The position numbers were made by a program, and so were the translations under genes. Below the pieces are notes generated by a model. It worked only from the letters and a program-made list of their open reading frames with translations, was not told the origin of the DNA and did not search any database. 64,000 bases of DNA, taken from the NCBI GenBank assembly GCA_965226805.1, contig CBDDDW010000030.1:124001-188000 (forward strand), written 5' to 3'. Numbering within the stretch: the first letter of the stretch is position 1; the number at the start of each line of letters is the position of its first letter. Below, piece by piece: positions 36,310 through 44,941 of the stretch. The DNA is from CBDDDW01 sp965226805 (lineage in GTDB: Bacteria; Chloroflexota; Dehalococcoidia; Lucifugimonadales; JAGWBF01).

Positions 36310-36741
36310 TCATGCGGGAGGGGACGGCCTCTCGCGTGGACGTCTTCGTCGCGCCACCATCAGGCGGGTCCCGGCGCGTCGGACGGCCGCCGCTGCCGCC
36401 TCCAGGTCCAGGTCTTCGGTGCGGCTGGCCAGCCTATCCTGGGCCTCTTGCATGGCTATCCGAGCCTGCTCCTCGTCTATCTCGTCGGAGCGCTCACAAG
36501 CATCGGCGAGGATAGTAACCTGATTTCCCATGACCTCGAGGAAACCGCCAGACACGGCCAGGAAGGTCTCCTCGTTGTCCTTGCGTATCATGATCTCTCC
36601 GGGCTGGAGGGCCGTCATCAGGGGCGCGTGATGGGGCAGGATGCCCAGCTCCCCATCAATGCCCGGCGCGACCAGCACCTCCACGTCGTCGGAGTAGACG
36701 CGCCGCTCTGCTGTTATTACTTCTAGACGCATAGTTGTCAT
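36310..36741 (-). CDS. atpC: ATP synthase F1 subunit epsilon
   Basis: 143 residues. The beta-sandwich begins MRLEVITAERRVYSDDVEVL with the conserved GELGILPHHAPLMTAL loop. A helical hairpin (about 90-125) and a basic tail RRRRPRERPSPPA follow. It couples the c-ring and gamma to the catalytic head and can inhibit ATP hydrolysis. It is the last gene of the atp operon; 134 nt separate it from atpD. Confidence 0.95.
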   Translation of the reverse strand: MTTMRLEVITAERRVYSDDVEVLVAPGIDGELGILPHHAPLMTALQPGEIMIRKDNEETFLAVSGGFLEVMGNQVTILADACERSDEIDEEQARIAMQEAQDRLASRTEDLDLEAAAAAVRRAGTRLMVARRRRPRERPSPPA

Positions 36742-36875
36742 GGTTCTATCTCACTAACCACTCGATTTGCGGGCGTAGGAGGCAAGCGAGTCCTAACAGC
36801 CGCTCGCGCTGGTTAGGGAACTTGCCAATCCCGATCTTAGCTCCATCGGTGTTTCTCGGCATAACGGGGTCTTCT

Positions 36876-38273
36876 CTACACCGCCGCCTTCATCTGCTCG
36901 GCTTTTTCCAGGACCTCGTCAATGGTGCCGGACATGTAGAAAGCCTGCTCAGGGATCTGGTCATGTTTGCCTTCCAGTATCTCACTGAAGCCCCGCACCG
37001 TATCCCGCAATGCGACGTAACGGCCCTCCATTCCGGTGAAGGTCTCGGCCACGTAGAAGGGCTGGGTAAGAAACCGCTGGACTCTCCTCGCTCTCGAGAC
37101 AGCTATCTTGTCGTCTTCGGAGAGCTCCTCGATTCCGAGAATGGCGATGATGTCCTGGAGATCTCTGTATCGCTGCAGCACCTGTTGCACCCCACGGGCT
37201 ACCCCGTAATGCTCCTCTCCCATGATTCTCGGCTCCAGCATGCGCGAGAAGGAGGCCAGGGGGTCCACCGCTGGGTACAGGCCCTGGGCGGCAAGGGAGC
37301 GCTCCAGCGAGATCACCCCGTCCAGATGGCCGAAGGTGGTAACGATACCGGGGTCGGTGTAGTCATCCGCCGGCACGTAGATGGCCTGGAAGGAGGTTAT
37401 GGACCCTGCCTTGGTCGAGGTGATGCGTTCCTGCAAAGCACCCATCTCGGTTGCGAGGGTGGGCTGGTAGCCCACCGCAGAGGGCATGCGTCCCAGGAGC
37501 GCCGAAACCTCCATGCCTGCCAGAATGTACCGGTAGATGTTGTCGATAAACAGCAGCACATCCCTGTTCTGCTCATCCCGGAAATACTCGGCCATCGTAA
37601 GGCCCGTGAGGCCGATTCTGGCCCGCACACCGGGTGGCTCGTTCATCTGCCCGAAGACCATCACGGTGCTGTCCAGCACTCCGGAATCCTGCATCTCGTA
37701 CCAGAGGTCGTTGCCCTCCCTGGAACGCTCCCCAACACCGGCAAACACGGACACGCCCTTGTGTACGGCCGCTATATTCCGTATCAGCTCCATTATTATG
37801 ACGGTCTTGCCGACGCCGGCGCCTCCGTAAGCGCCCACCTTACCCCCTTTCATGAAGGGGGTGATCAAGTCGAACACTTTAATGCCTGTTTCCAGGAACT
37901 CAGTGGTTGTCTCTTGGTCCTCGAAGGAGGGAGGGGGCCGGTGAATGGGCCACCGCTGGGGAGGCTCTACCGGACCCAAATTGTCCAGAGGCTCGCCGGT
38001 CACGTTGAAAAGGCGGCCCAGCGTCTCCTCTCCAACCGGCACTAATACAGGATTTTCCGTATCTGTAGCCTCGGCGCCCCTGGCCAGTCCTTCCGTAGGT
38101 CCCAGGGCTAAGCACCTTACCCAGTTGTTCCCGATGTGTTGCTGCACTTCCAGGGTCAGCTTCTCGCCCTGATTGACGAGCTCCAGGGCGTTAAACAGGG
38201 CCGGAAGCTGGTCGGGTGGAAACTCCACGTCTACCACCGTACCGATGATCTGGATTACCTTACCTTTACCCAT
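36876..38273 (-). CDS. atpD: ATP synthase F1 subunit beta
   Basis: 465 residues, the catalytic subunit. The Walker A motif GGAGVGKT is at 150-157. The catalytic Glu lies in VGERSREGNDL, the Walker B strand reads DVLLFIDNIYRY, and the family signature is near PSAVGYQPTLATEMGALQER. The SD GGAGGCGACC is next to the ATG. A 347-bp gap holding repeat R1 separates it from atpG, which is unusual inside this operon. Confidence 0.98.
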   Translation of the reverse strand: MGKGKVIQIIGTVVDVEFPPDQLPALFNALELVNQGEKLTLEVQQHIGNNWVRCLALGPTEGLARGAEATDTENPVLVPVGEETLGRLFNVTGEPLDNLGPVEPPQRWPIHRPPPSFEDQETTTEFLETGIKVFDLITPFMKGGKVGAYGGAGVGKTVIIMELIRNIAAVHKGVSVFAGVGERSREGNDLWYEMQDSGVLDSTVMVFGQMNEPPGVRARIGLTGLTMAEYFRDEQNRDVLLFIDNIYRYILAGMEVSALLGRMPSAVGYQPTLATEMGALQERITSTKAGSITSFQAIYVPADDYTDPGIVTTFGHLDGVISLERSLAAQGLYPAVDPLASFSRMLEPRIMGEEHYGVARGVQQVLQRYRDLQDIIAILGIEELSEDDKIAVSRARRVQRFLTQPFYVAETFTGMEGRYVALRDTVRGFSEILEGKHDQIPEQAFYMSGTIDEVLEKAEQMKAAV

Positions 38274-38387
38274 GGTCGCCTCCAGTGCGTTTGCTATTAG
38301 GCCCAGCCCCTTCGCCTACGTTGCTCTCACCCTAATCCTGACCGTTCGGTCCAGCTCACGCCAAAGCTTTCTCCAGCTCGGCCCCTA

Positions 38388-38535
38388 CCAGGGTGCTGAA
38401 AAACTCTTTCGACCATCCCCATGGCCCCTTCCAGGCCAGGAAGGGGGAGAAACTTATATCTGAGGGACACCCTCATCCGCCTGAGGCGGACCGGCAAAGG
38501 GGCTTCGCCCCTCTGCACACCCCTTTCTTCCGCAG
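38388..38535 (+). repeat. Dispersed repeat R1, copy b, inside the atp operon
   Basis: About 148 bp matching R1 copy a (GGGTGCTGAAAAACTCTTTC, then TATATCTGAGGGACACCCTC and GGGGCTTCGCCCCTCTGCA). It sits between atpG and atpD. Its hairpins could attenuate, process or stabilise the mRNA between gamma and beta. Confidence 0.82.
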
Positions 38536-38620
38536 ACCTCTCCAACCCCCCGGCCCCTTCGTGGGGGCGGCGCTTGCGTCGCCGCTACACATTGCCTGGT
38601 AAGGGCCTGTGGTGCCATTC

Positions 38621-39484
38621 TCAGCCAGCGAGAGCCGCGGTCCCACCCATGATGTCCAGCAGCTCGTTGGTGATGCTCTCCTGGCGCACCTTGTTGGATA
38701 GGAGGGTTAGATCGGAGACCATGTCGCCGGCGTTTTCGGTGGCGTTCCGCATAGCCACCATGCGGGCCGACTGCTCGCTGGCTATTAGCTCCAGCAGGGC
38801 GTGATAGATTTCCATCTCTGCAAATCTGGGAAGCAGGGACCCCAGCACCACCAGGCTGTCGGGCTCGTATATGTAGCCGACCCTCTCCTCGGCCCTCAGC
38901 TCTGCGGGGACGATTGGTAGCAACCGTCTCACCACAGACCGCTGGACCGTCGTAGAGACGAACTCCACGTAGGACACGTATACCTCGTCGGCTGTCCCTT
39001 CCGTGTAGTCGTCGATCACCATACGGGAGATGGCGATGGTGTCGGCCACTGACGGCCTGTCGCCCAGGTTGATGAAGATAGCCCTCACGTTCTGTCCGTA
39101 CCTGACCATGAAGTCCCGCCCTTTCCTCCCAACCGCAACGATGCTCACGGGCGCCTGCTGTTCGAGGATGAACTGGGCGACCCGGCGGTTCAGGTTGGAA
39201 TGCATGCCGCCGCACAGACCTCGGTCGGGAGATATATGGAGAATCTCGATGTGGTTGACGGGCCGGGTCTCCAGCAGGGGCTGCACCGAATCGCTGTCTT
39301 CGCTGGGCTGGGCGGCGAGGTGGGCGATGACCTCTTGAATTTTCTCCGAGTAAGGCCTCCCGGCCAGTACGCTGGCCTGGGCGCGCCTCATCTTGGAGGC
39401 AGCAATCAGTTCCATGGCCTTGGTCACCTTGGCCGTGTTCTGTATGCTTCTTATCCGTCTTTTTATCTGCCTGAGGCTGGGCAT
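38621..39484 (-). CDS. atpG: ATP synthase F1 subunit gamma
   Basis: 287 residues, the rotating central stalk. The N-terminal helix is SLRQIKRRIRSIQNTAKVTK (preceded by MP), the middle Rossmann-like domain contains ISPDRGLCGGMHSNL, and the C-terminal helix includes MVAMRNATENAGDMVSDLTL. Gene order after atpA is normal. Confidence 0.96.
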   Translation of the reverse strand: MPSLRQIKRRIRSIQNTAKVTKAMELIAASKMRRAQASVLAGRPYSEKIQEVIAHLAAQPSEDSDSVQPLLETRPVNHIEILHISPDRGLCGGMHSNLNRRVAQFILEQQAPVSIVAVGRKGRDFMVRYGQNVRAIFINLGDRPSVADTIAISRMVIDDYTEGTADEVYVSYVEFVSTTVQRSVVRRLLPIVPAELRAEERVGYIYEPDSLVVLGSLLPRFAEMEIYHALLELIASEQSARMVAMRNATENAGDMVSDLTLLSNKVRQESITNELLDIMGGTAALAG

Positions 39485-39548
39485 ATGCGGCTCTCTACGT
39501 CAGGACACAGTCATAATCTTCGACCGGCCCTGATCGTTTCTGTGCGGG

Positions 39549-41066
39549 TTACTCTTGTGGCTGGAAGGTGGCCTTGAACTCCTGGATGGCCCCCTTCAAA
39601 GACTCTTCCGTGTCTTCCTTGATGTCCCGGGTCTCCAGGATCGCGCGGCCTATCTCCGGGTGGGCCGTCTCCATATGTCGAAGGAACCCTTCCTCGAACT
39701 CCTGGCAGCGTTCGATGGGGACGTCGTCCAGGTCCCCATTGTTTACTGCGTAAAGAATCAACACTTCCTTGTCCAGAGACATTGGCTGGTACTGGAGCTG
39801 CTTGAGAATTTCTGTGCTCCTCTGGCCTCTCTCAAGCTGCGCCCGAGTTGCCCGGTCCAGGTCGGCGGTCCCGAACTGGGCGAAGGTAGCCAACTCCCGG
39901 TACTGGGCCAGATCGAGGCGCAATCTCCCGGCTACACGTCTGATTGCCCTGGTCTGGGCCGCGCCGCCTACCCTGGAGACGGAGAGGCCGACGTTGACCG
40001 CTGGGCGGATTCCTGAGTTAAACAGCTCGGGCTCCAGGTAAATCTGGCCGTCGGTTATGGAGATGACGTTGGTAGGTATATAGGCGGATACGTCGCCCGC
40101 CTGGGTCTCGATGATGGGAAGGGCGGTCAGGGAGCCTCCGCCGAAGTCAGGCGCCATCCTGGCGGCCCGCTCCAGCAGCCTGCTGTGCAAGTAGAAGATG
40201 TCCCCTGGGTAGGCTTCCCGTCCGGCGGGACGCCGGAGGAGCAGTGAGAGCTGCCGGTACGCCCAGGCGTGCTTGGTGAGGTCGTCGTAGACGATCAAGG
40301 CGTCTTTGCCCTGGTCCATGAACTCCTCGGCCATAGCACAACCCGCGTAGGGTGCGATGTACTGGAGAGGGGCCGGGTCAGAGGCGTTGGCTGCCACGAT
40401 CAGCGTGTGCTCCATGGCCCCGTGTTCCTCCAGGCTCGCCAGCACCTGGGCTACCTTGCCCTGTTTTTGCCCTATAGCCACGTAGATGCAGAAAAGGTCC
40501 TGGCCTTTCTGGTTGATAATAGTGTCTATCGCGATGGCCGTCTTGCCCGTAGATCGGTCGCCGATTATGAGCTCCCTCTGGCCCCTGCCGATGGGGATCA
40601 TGGCGTCTATGGGCTTGATCCCCGTCTGGACCGGGGTGTCTACTGACTTGCGGGTCACCACGTTGGGGGCGATGCGCTCGACGGGACGGGACCTGGTGCT
40701 GTTTATCGGCCCCTTGCCGTCCAGAGGTTTGCCTAGAGGGTCGACCACGCGCCCGATGAGGCCCTCGCCCACCGGCGCTTCTATGATGCGGCCGGTGGAT
40801 CGGACTGTGTCGCCCTCCTTGATGAGGTTAGCGTCACCCATTATAGGGGCGCCAACGGTATCCTCTTCCAGGTTCAGGGCGAGTCCCACGATCCCATGAG
40901 GAAACTCCAAAAGTTCGTTATACTGGGCTCCCTGGAGCCCCTGGATCCTGGCGATCCCGTCGCCAACCTCGACCACCGTACCAACGTCCACGAGGCTCAG
41001 GTCGGCACCGAACTCCTCTATCTGCCGCCTAAGAACCGAGACTATATCCTGACCTCGTGTGGTCAT
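39549..41066 (-). CDS. atpA: ATP synthase F1 subunit alpha
   Basis: 505 residues, the non-catalytic nucleotide-binding subunit. Walker A GDRSTGKT lies at 169-176, and the alpha signature PALNVGLSVSRVGG is read here as PAVNVGLSVSRVGGAAQ, which carries the Arg finger. A strong AGGAGGTAAC ribosome site stands before the ATG. The end of the protein is followed after 64 nt by atpG. Confidence 0.98.
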   Translation of the reverse strand: MTTRGQDIVSVLRRQIEEFGADLSLVDVGTVVEVGDGIARIQGLQGAQYNELLEFPHGIVGLALNLEEDTVGAPIMGDANLIKEGDTVRSTGRIIEAPVGEGLIGRVVDPLGKPLDGKGPINSTRSRPVERIAPNVVTRKSVDTPVQTGIKPIDAMIPIGRGQRELIIGDRSTGKTAIAIDTIINQKGQDLFCIYVAIGQKQGKVAQVLASLEEHGAMEHTLIVAANASDPAPLQYIAPYAGCAMAEEFMDQGKDALIVYDDLTKHAWAYRQLSLLLRRPAGREAYPGDIFYLHSRLLERAARMAPDFGGGSLTALPIIETQAGDVSAYIPTNVISITDGQIYLEPELFNSGIRPAVNVGLSVSRVGGAAQTRAIRRVAGRLRLDLAQYRELATFAQFGTADLDRATRAQLERGQRSTEILKQLQYQPMSLDKEVLILYAVNNGDLDDVPIERCQEFEEGFLRHMETAHPEIGRAILETRDIKEDTEESLKGAIQEFKATFQPQE

Positions 41067-41130
41067 TAAAGTTACCTCCTAGGGTCTACTGATGCTGTCG
41101 GAAATAGCTTGGGCCTGCTCCTCTTTCTCT

Positions 41131-41688
41131 TTAGGTGCTCGCTCTGGTGGCATTCGTTTGAAGCTCCTTGCCAAGGGCTTCCAGCTTTGAGCGGGTACTG
41201 CCGTCGATCAGCCTATCCCCAACTCTCATCACCAGGCCGCCCAGGATGGATGGGTCTACCCGGCTATCGAGGAGGACATCTTTCCCAGTCAGCGATGTCA
41301 GGAAACCAACGATCCGCTCCTTCTCCTTCTCCTGGTCCTGGAGCGGGACGGCGGAGGTAACCTCTACTTCCTCTCTCCCGCGAAGCTCATTCAATAGCTG
41401 CTGGAACGCCTTTTCGACCTCTGGGAGCAGCTGCACGAGGCCCCGCGAGACCAGCAGGGACAGCAGATTCCGCGCGATGGGCGTGGGCTCAGGAAAGATC
41501 CGTCCTATAGTGTCCACCTTCCGGGAAAGGGGGACCTTGGCATGCTCGAAGAAGGTCCTGAGTTCCTCATTCTCCAGGGCCTCAGCCATGATGCGCAGGT
41601 GGTCGGTCCATTGTTCAAGCTGGCCGCTTTCAGAGGCCAGACCGAACACCGCCTGTGCGTACCTTTTCGCTGAGGCTCTTGTCGGCAT
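41131..41688 (-). CDS. atpH: ATP synthase F1 subunit delta
   Basis: 185 residues of the OSCP/delta family. It links the b-subunit stator to the top of the alpha-beta head. The N-terminal bundle begins SAKRYAQAVFGLASESGQLE, and the C-terminal motif DSRVDPSILGGLVMRVGDRL is typical. It starts six bases after the end of atpF. Confidence 0.95.
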   Translation of the reverse strand: MPTRASAKRYAQAVFGLASESGQLEQWTDHLRIMAEALENEELRTFFEHAKVPLSRKVDTIGRIFPEPTPIARNLLSLLVSRGLVQLLPEVEKAFQQLLNELRGREEVEVTSAVPLQDQEKEKERIVGFLTSLTGKDVLLDSRVDPSILGGLVMRVGDRLIDGSTRSKLEALGKELQTNATRAST

Positions 41689-41694
41689 GTTCTC

Positions 41695-42195
41695 TTACGC
41701 TCTCGGCAGCTTACCACCCTCTTCGAGGACACCGGCGATGAGCTCGCTGTGGGCGTCCTGGTCCAGGGAGCGCTCGATCACTTTCTCGGCGGCGAGGATA
41801 GCCAGGTTCGCGAAGTGGACTCGTACCTCCTGGATCGCTGTGTCCCTCTCTCTCTGAATGTCCTCCCTCGCCCTGGCGACAAACGCTTCCGCTTCCTGTC
41901 TGGCCCGCTCCTTCTCTTCCTCGCGGTAGCGCTCGGCAATCTCTCGAGCCTGCCCGATGAGCCGCTGCCCTTCAGCTCGAGCCTCGTTGAGCTGCCGCTG
42001 GGTATCCGCCTGGGAGCGGGCAGCCTCGTCGCGGGCTGCTTCCGCAGCGCCGAGGCTTTCCCTTATCCTGTCGGCCCGCTGGTCCATCATGCGAAGGATT
42101 GGTTTGTAGGCGAATAGATAAAGCAGCCCCAGCAACAAGCTGAAGTTGACGAGATAAATAATCAGCGTGGGGAGGTGAATCCCTAATTTTTCCAC
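41695..42195 (-). CDS. atpF: ATP synthase Fo subunit b
   Basis: 166 residues, the peripheral stalk. One N-terminal membrane helix (TLIIYLVNFSLLLGLLYLFA) is followed by a long charged coiled coil rich in Arg, Glu and Ala. The start is GTG at 42195 with AGGGGG upstream. Only one b gene is present, so a b2 homodimer is expected. Confidence 0.95.
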   Translation of the reverse strand: MEKLGIHLPTLIIYLVNFSLLLGLLYLFAYKPILRMMDQRADRIRESLGAAEAARDEAARSQADTQRQLNEARAEGQRLIGQAREIAERYREEEKERARQEAEAFVARAREDIQRERDTAIQEVRVHFANLAILAAEKVIERSLDQDAHSELIAGVLEEGGKLPRA

Positions 42196-42228
42196 GGAAC
42201 CCCCTAGATCAGGTGAGGAGCCACCCCG

Positions 42229-42498
42229 CTAGAATACGAATCCTATCATGATGGCCGCGATCAGGGCGTAAATACCAAGGGCCTCCGCGAAGGCTATCGC
42301 AAGGATCATGTTGGTCAAGATCGCGCCGCGGGCTTCGGGATTCCGTCCGATGGCGTTCATCGCCGCTGCACCCAGCATCCCAATGCCTATGCCGGGACCG
42401 ATGAGGCCCAACCCAATTGCCAGGCCCGCGCCGAGCATCTTTGCGGCATTCTCCTCTATCTGGGCAGCTACACTAGCAAGCATTACGAGAAGTTCCAT
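42229..42498 (-). CDS. atpE: ATP synthase Fo subunit c
   Basis: 89 residues, a two-helix proteolipid of the rotor ring. Helix 1 carries the glycine motif GPGIGIGMLGAAAM, and the ion carboxylate is Glu72 in AFAEALGIYAL. Residues that mark sodium rings (a Gln in the first helix and Ser/Thr after the Glu) are absent, so a proton-driven enzyme is inferred. SD CGGAGGTACC. Confidence 0.97.
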   Translation of the reverse strand: MELLVMLASVAAQIEENAAKMLGAGLAIGLGLIGPGIGIGMLGAAAMNAIGRNPEARGAILTNMILAIAFAEALGIYALIAAIMIGFVF

Positions 42499-42545
42499 GG
42501 TACCTCCGAAGTAAGTTGATTAAACATGGACTACTGATCCGGGTA

Positions 42546-42644
42546 TTACTCCTGCCTGGAGGAGTAGATAGCGAATATGCCCCCGACGGCCGCTGCCGAC
42601 AGGCCTAATGTGGCGACTACCAACAAGAATATGAGTATCTCCAT
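42546..42644 (-). CDS. Small single-TM protein between atpB and atpE (sORF)
   Basis: 32 codons, MEILIFLLVVATLGLSAAAV followed by GGIFAIYSSRQE. It is too short for routine gene calling, but has an ATG, a modest AGGGG ribosome site seven bases upstream, and a clean hydrophobic helix with a polar end. It lies in the 198-nt gap between atpB and atpE on the operon strand. A small Fo accessory subunit or assembly factor is possible. I know of no match. Confidence 0.5.
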   Translation of the reverse strand: MEILIFLLVVATLGLSAAAVGGIFAIYSSRQE

Positions 42645-42696
42645 GTCACGCCCCTATCCCTTCTTAGCAGTGTATCCGATCATTCCGGGTTGGTTT

Positions 42697-43776
42697 TTAA
42701 TGCTCCTCTTCTCCATGGGGAGTCAAGGCTATGGTTACGAACACCAATGTAAGTCCCGCGAAGATGAGCGCCTGAACGAAGCCGACCAGTAGCTCCAGTC
42801 CGTAGACCCCTATTGTGGCTACAAACGGCACCAGGAAGGCGGAGACGAGTACCAGTATCTCCCCGGCGGTCATGTTCCCGAACAACCGGAATGTGAAACT
42901 GATGATCCGTACCAGCTCGCTGAACGCTTCCAATGGTCCCACGAAGAAGAAGTCCAGCAGACCCTGAAAGGCCTCCATGGGCCGAAAACGGATCATGCCC
43001 TTTAGCCCGCGCCTGAGACTACCGACTCTTACGAACTTCCCAACATAACGCATGCCCAGCAGTCGCAGACCCAGGAGCTCCACAAACAAAAATGAGATCA
43101 GCGCCAGGGCCAGTGGCATATTTAGGTCCGTCCCTGCCGGCCGGAGGAGGTGGATCAGGAGACGGTCGTCCTCGATCCAACCGAGGGCTGGGTATATGGG
43201 CAGTAGACCTATCCAGGCGTTGAACAAGACGAAGAGGAAGATGGTTGCGATAACGGGAAACACGAGCCTACCCCGCTCTTTACCTATGACCCCTTCGACG
43301 AAATTAAGCAGTCCGTCTATGATGATCTCGCAGAAATTCTGCAGGCGCCCGGGCACCAGCCTGGCCTTCCTGGTGCCGATTGCGAATAGGAGGACCAAAA
43401 CAACACTGGCAATCCAGGAGGACAGCAGGGTGTTGGTCACGATGAACTTGAATCCGCTTCCGAAGGCTCCGTCATCCACCAGCTCATGCTCGTGGTGTGT
43501 GAGCGCCCCTCCTCCTTGTTCTTCCTCTTTCGCTTCCGCGCCGAGAAATTCCAAGTAGCGCTCACGCTCGCGGTTAGGGAAAATCGGCTGGGCGGGGAGA
43601 TGTACCTCGGGTACCCGAATAAACGGACCTGCGGCCTTTTCACCCGAGGCCTTGTCCTCCTCGGACTGGGTGAAGCCCGCGCCGATGGCGCCGGTGGCGA
43701 AGCCGAAAATAAAAAGAGCCGCGAAGAGTATAAGGCCTATGACAAGGAATCTCTTTGATCCCCCACCGGAAGGCAC
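42697..43776 (-). CDS. atpB: ATP synthase Fo subunit a
   Basis: 359 residues, the stator half-channel subunit. The essential Arg is R297 in SFTFRLFGNMTAGE, and the other membrane helices are evident. The N-terminus is longer than usual: after a first hydrophobic segment (about 10-33) comes a polar stretch (about 36-110) rich in Glu and His before the canonical helices. The GTG start at 43776 overlaps the atpZ stop by one base (TAGTG). Confidence 0.95.
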   Translation of the reverse strand: MPSGGGSKRFLVIGLILFAALFIFGFATGAIGAGFTQSEEDKASGEKAAGPFIRVPEVHLPAQPIFPNRERERYLEFLGAEAKEEEQGGGALTHHEHELVDDGAFGSGFKFIVTNTLLSSWIASVVLVLLFAIGTRKARLVPGRLQNFCEIIIDGLLNFVEGVIGKERGRLVFPVIATIFLFVLFNAWIGLLPIYPALGWIEDDRLLIHLLRPAGTDLNMPLALALISFLFVELLGLRLLGMRYVGKFVRVGSLRRGLKGMIRFRPMEAFQGLLDFFFVGPLEAFSELVRIISFTFRLFGNMTAGEILVLVSAFLVPFVATIGVYGLELLVGFVQALIFAGLTLVFVTIALTPHGEEEH

Positions 43777-44009
43777 TAAGTCTTACCCCCGTCCGTCATA
43801 GAATCTCCATTTGTATCCGGCTCTTTCAGTAACGGCAGCGCCAACTTATAGATGCCGTAGAATGCGGCAACCGTTCCTAGCAAAACTCCGAGGAGCGTGA
43901 ACAGCGGCCGCGTACCCACGGCATCGTCGAGCTTGAGGCCCCCTATTATCCCTACTACGATGCAGAGGGCCACATACCAGCCTATGCCTAGAAACCGTAG
44001 GGCCAACAC
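43776..44009 (-). CDS. atpZ: AtpZ/AtpI-type small membrane protein
   Basis: 77 residues with two membrane helices (about 7-26 and 36-58), LGIGWYVALCIVVGIIGG and LFTLLGVLLGTVAAFYGIYK. This is the AtpI/AtpZ family that leads many atp operons and aids c-ring assembly or ion transport. The start is GTG, with GGAGG 11 bases upstream. It is the first gene of the operon and its stop overlaps the atpB start. Confidence 0.82.
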   Translation of the reverse strand: MLALRFLGIGWYVALCIVVGIIGGLKLDDAVGTRPLFTLLGVLLGTVAAFYGIYKLALPLLKEPDTNGDSMTDGGKT

Positions 44010-44041
44010 CGATCAGGTGTCCTCCACATCAAGCCTAGAGA

Positions 44042-44070
44042 ATCCTAGCACTATCGCTTTTGAGTGTCAA
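44042..44070 (-). promoter_or_regulatory. ATP synthase operon promoter
   Basis: On the minus strand a perfect -35 box TTGACA (44065-44070) and TAGGAT (44042-44047) are 17 bp apart. It begins 33 bp upstream of atpZ and directly follows a terminator-like hairpin. Confidence 0.65.
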
Positions 44071-44104
44071 CTTCCGGCCAACGGTGCTCAGTCGTGCCAC
44101 GTGA

Positions 44105-44135
44105 GAAGCCCCGGCTTTGGATGAGCCGGGGCTTC
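44105..44135 (-). terminator. Terminator-like hairpin between the nuclease gene and the atp operon
   Basis: A perfect 12-bp stem GAAGCCCCGGCT / AGCCGGGGCTTC with a 7-base loop. The T-rich tail (TTTC) is on the plus-strand side, and the minus-strand tail is weaker. It probably isolates the atp promoter from read-through of the upstream gene. Confidence 0.7.
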
Positions 44136-44165
44136 TTTCAGCTGGGAGGCGTAGGTGCTCGGTGG

Positions 44166-44765
44166 CTACTGTTGCTGCTGTTGCTGCTTCCCGAAGTCCT
44201 CGAGGTCCAGGCTGTTGATGAAGTCGGTGAAGGCTGACATCCGCCGGAGGTCCTCTTCCTTGACCTCGGGAGCCTTCCCTTCTTCACTCGTATCATCAGG
44301 CTCACCAGGAAGAATCGGTTTTCCCGTCTCCTTGTCGAGCAGTATGCCCGCTTTGTCCATCACTTTGTCTTCGACATAGATGGGGACCTGAGCCCGCACT
44401 GCCAGGGCTATAGCATCACTTGGCCTGCAGTCTATCTCGACGCTCTTGCCGTTGGTATTGACGACGATCCTGGCATAGAAGGTGTCACTCTCCAGGTCGT
44501 TAACCAAAATGTGACTCACAGCGGCGCCTAGAGTGTCTATGACAGACCCCAGGAGGTCGTGAGTAAGGGGCCTTGGGACCGAGATATCCTGGAGCTTTAC
44601 GGCGATCGCATCTGCCTCCGCAGGGCCTATCCAGATGGGCAGATAGCGGTCCGAGTCCTTCTCTTTGAGGATGACTACGCGCTGGTAGTTCATCAGACTA
44701 ACCCGAATGCTATCTATCATCAACTCGAGCATCGCCCTAGCCTCCATGATGGTGCTGTCACTCAT
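44166..44765 (-). CDS. Bifunctional nuclease (DUF151/BFN) family protein
   Basis: 199 residues. The BFN domain covers about residues 12-140, with LPIWIGPAEADAIAVKLQ and IDCRPSDAIALAVRAQVPIY. Relatives include a plant RNase/DNase and many bacterial proteins of unclear role. The C-terminus (about 145-190) is a short acidic-helical tail ending in seven Gln residues encoded by mixed CAG/CAA codons. GAGGGC precedes the ATG. A terminator-like hairpin follows. Confidence 0.87.
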   Translation of the reverse strand: MSDSTIMEARAMLELMIDSIRVSLMNYQRVVILKEKDSDRYLPIWIGPAEADAIAVKLQDISVPRPLTHDLLGSVIDTLGAAVSHILVNDLESDTFYARIVVNTNGKSVEIDCRPSDAIALAVRAQVPIYVEDKVMDKAGILLDKETGKPILPGEPDDTSEEGKAPEVKEEDLRRMSAFTDFINSLDLEDFGKQQQQQQ

Positions 44766-44941
44766 TGTAGCCCTCGTTCAAGAACTGTGTCAACAACCTT
44801 CCAGGCGTCGAAGAGGGGCGCCAAGCTATGGAGGTTTGCCCGCCACCGGGCTGGGCGCCGGCGTCTCATGACCACGCTACGGGCCTTCGGGTTTGGCTGG
44901 GCAAGGTCCGGGTCCGTCTTGAGAACGCGGTCCCCTGGTGG

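Noticed and set aside
36735..38045. 436-codon open frame on the plus strand
   Set aside because: Antisense shadow of atpD, which is unmistakable.
42229..42498. Sodium-type c-ring
   Set aside because: The glycine motif has Ile where sodium rings have Gln, and Glu72 is followed by Ala rather than Ser/Thr.
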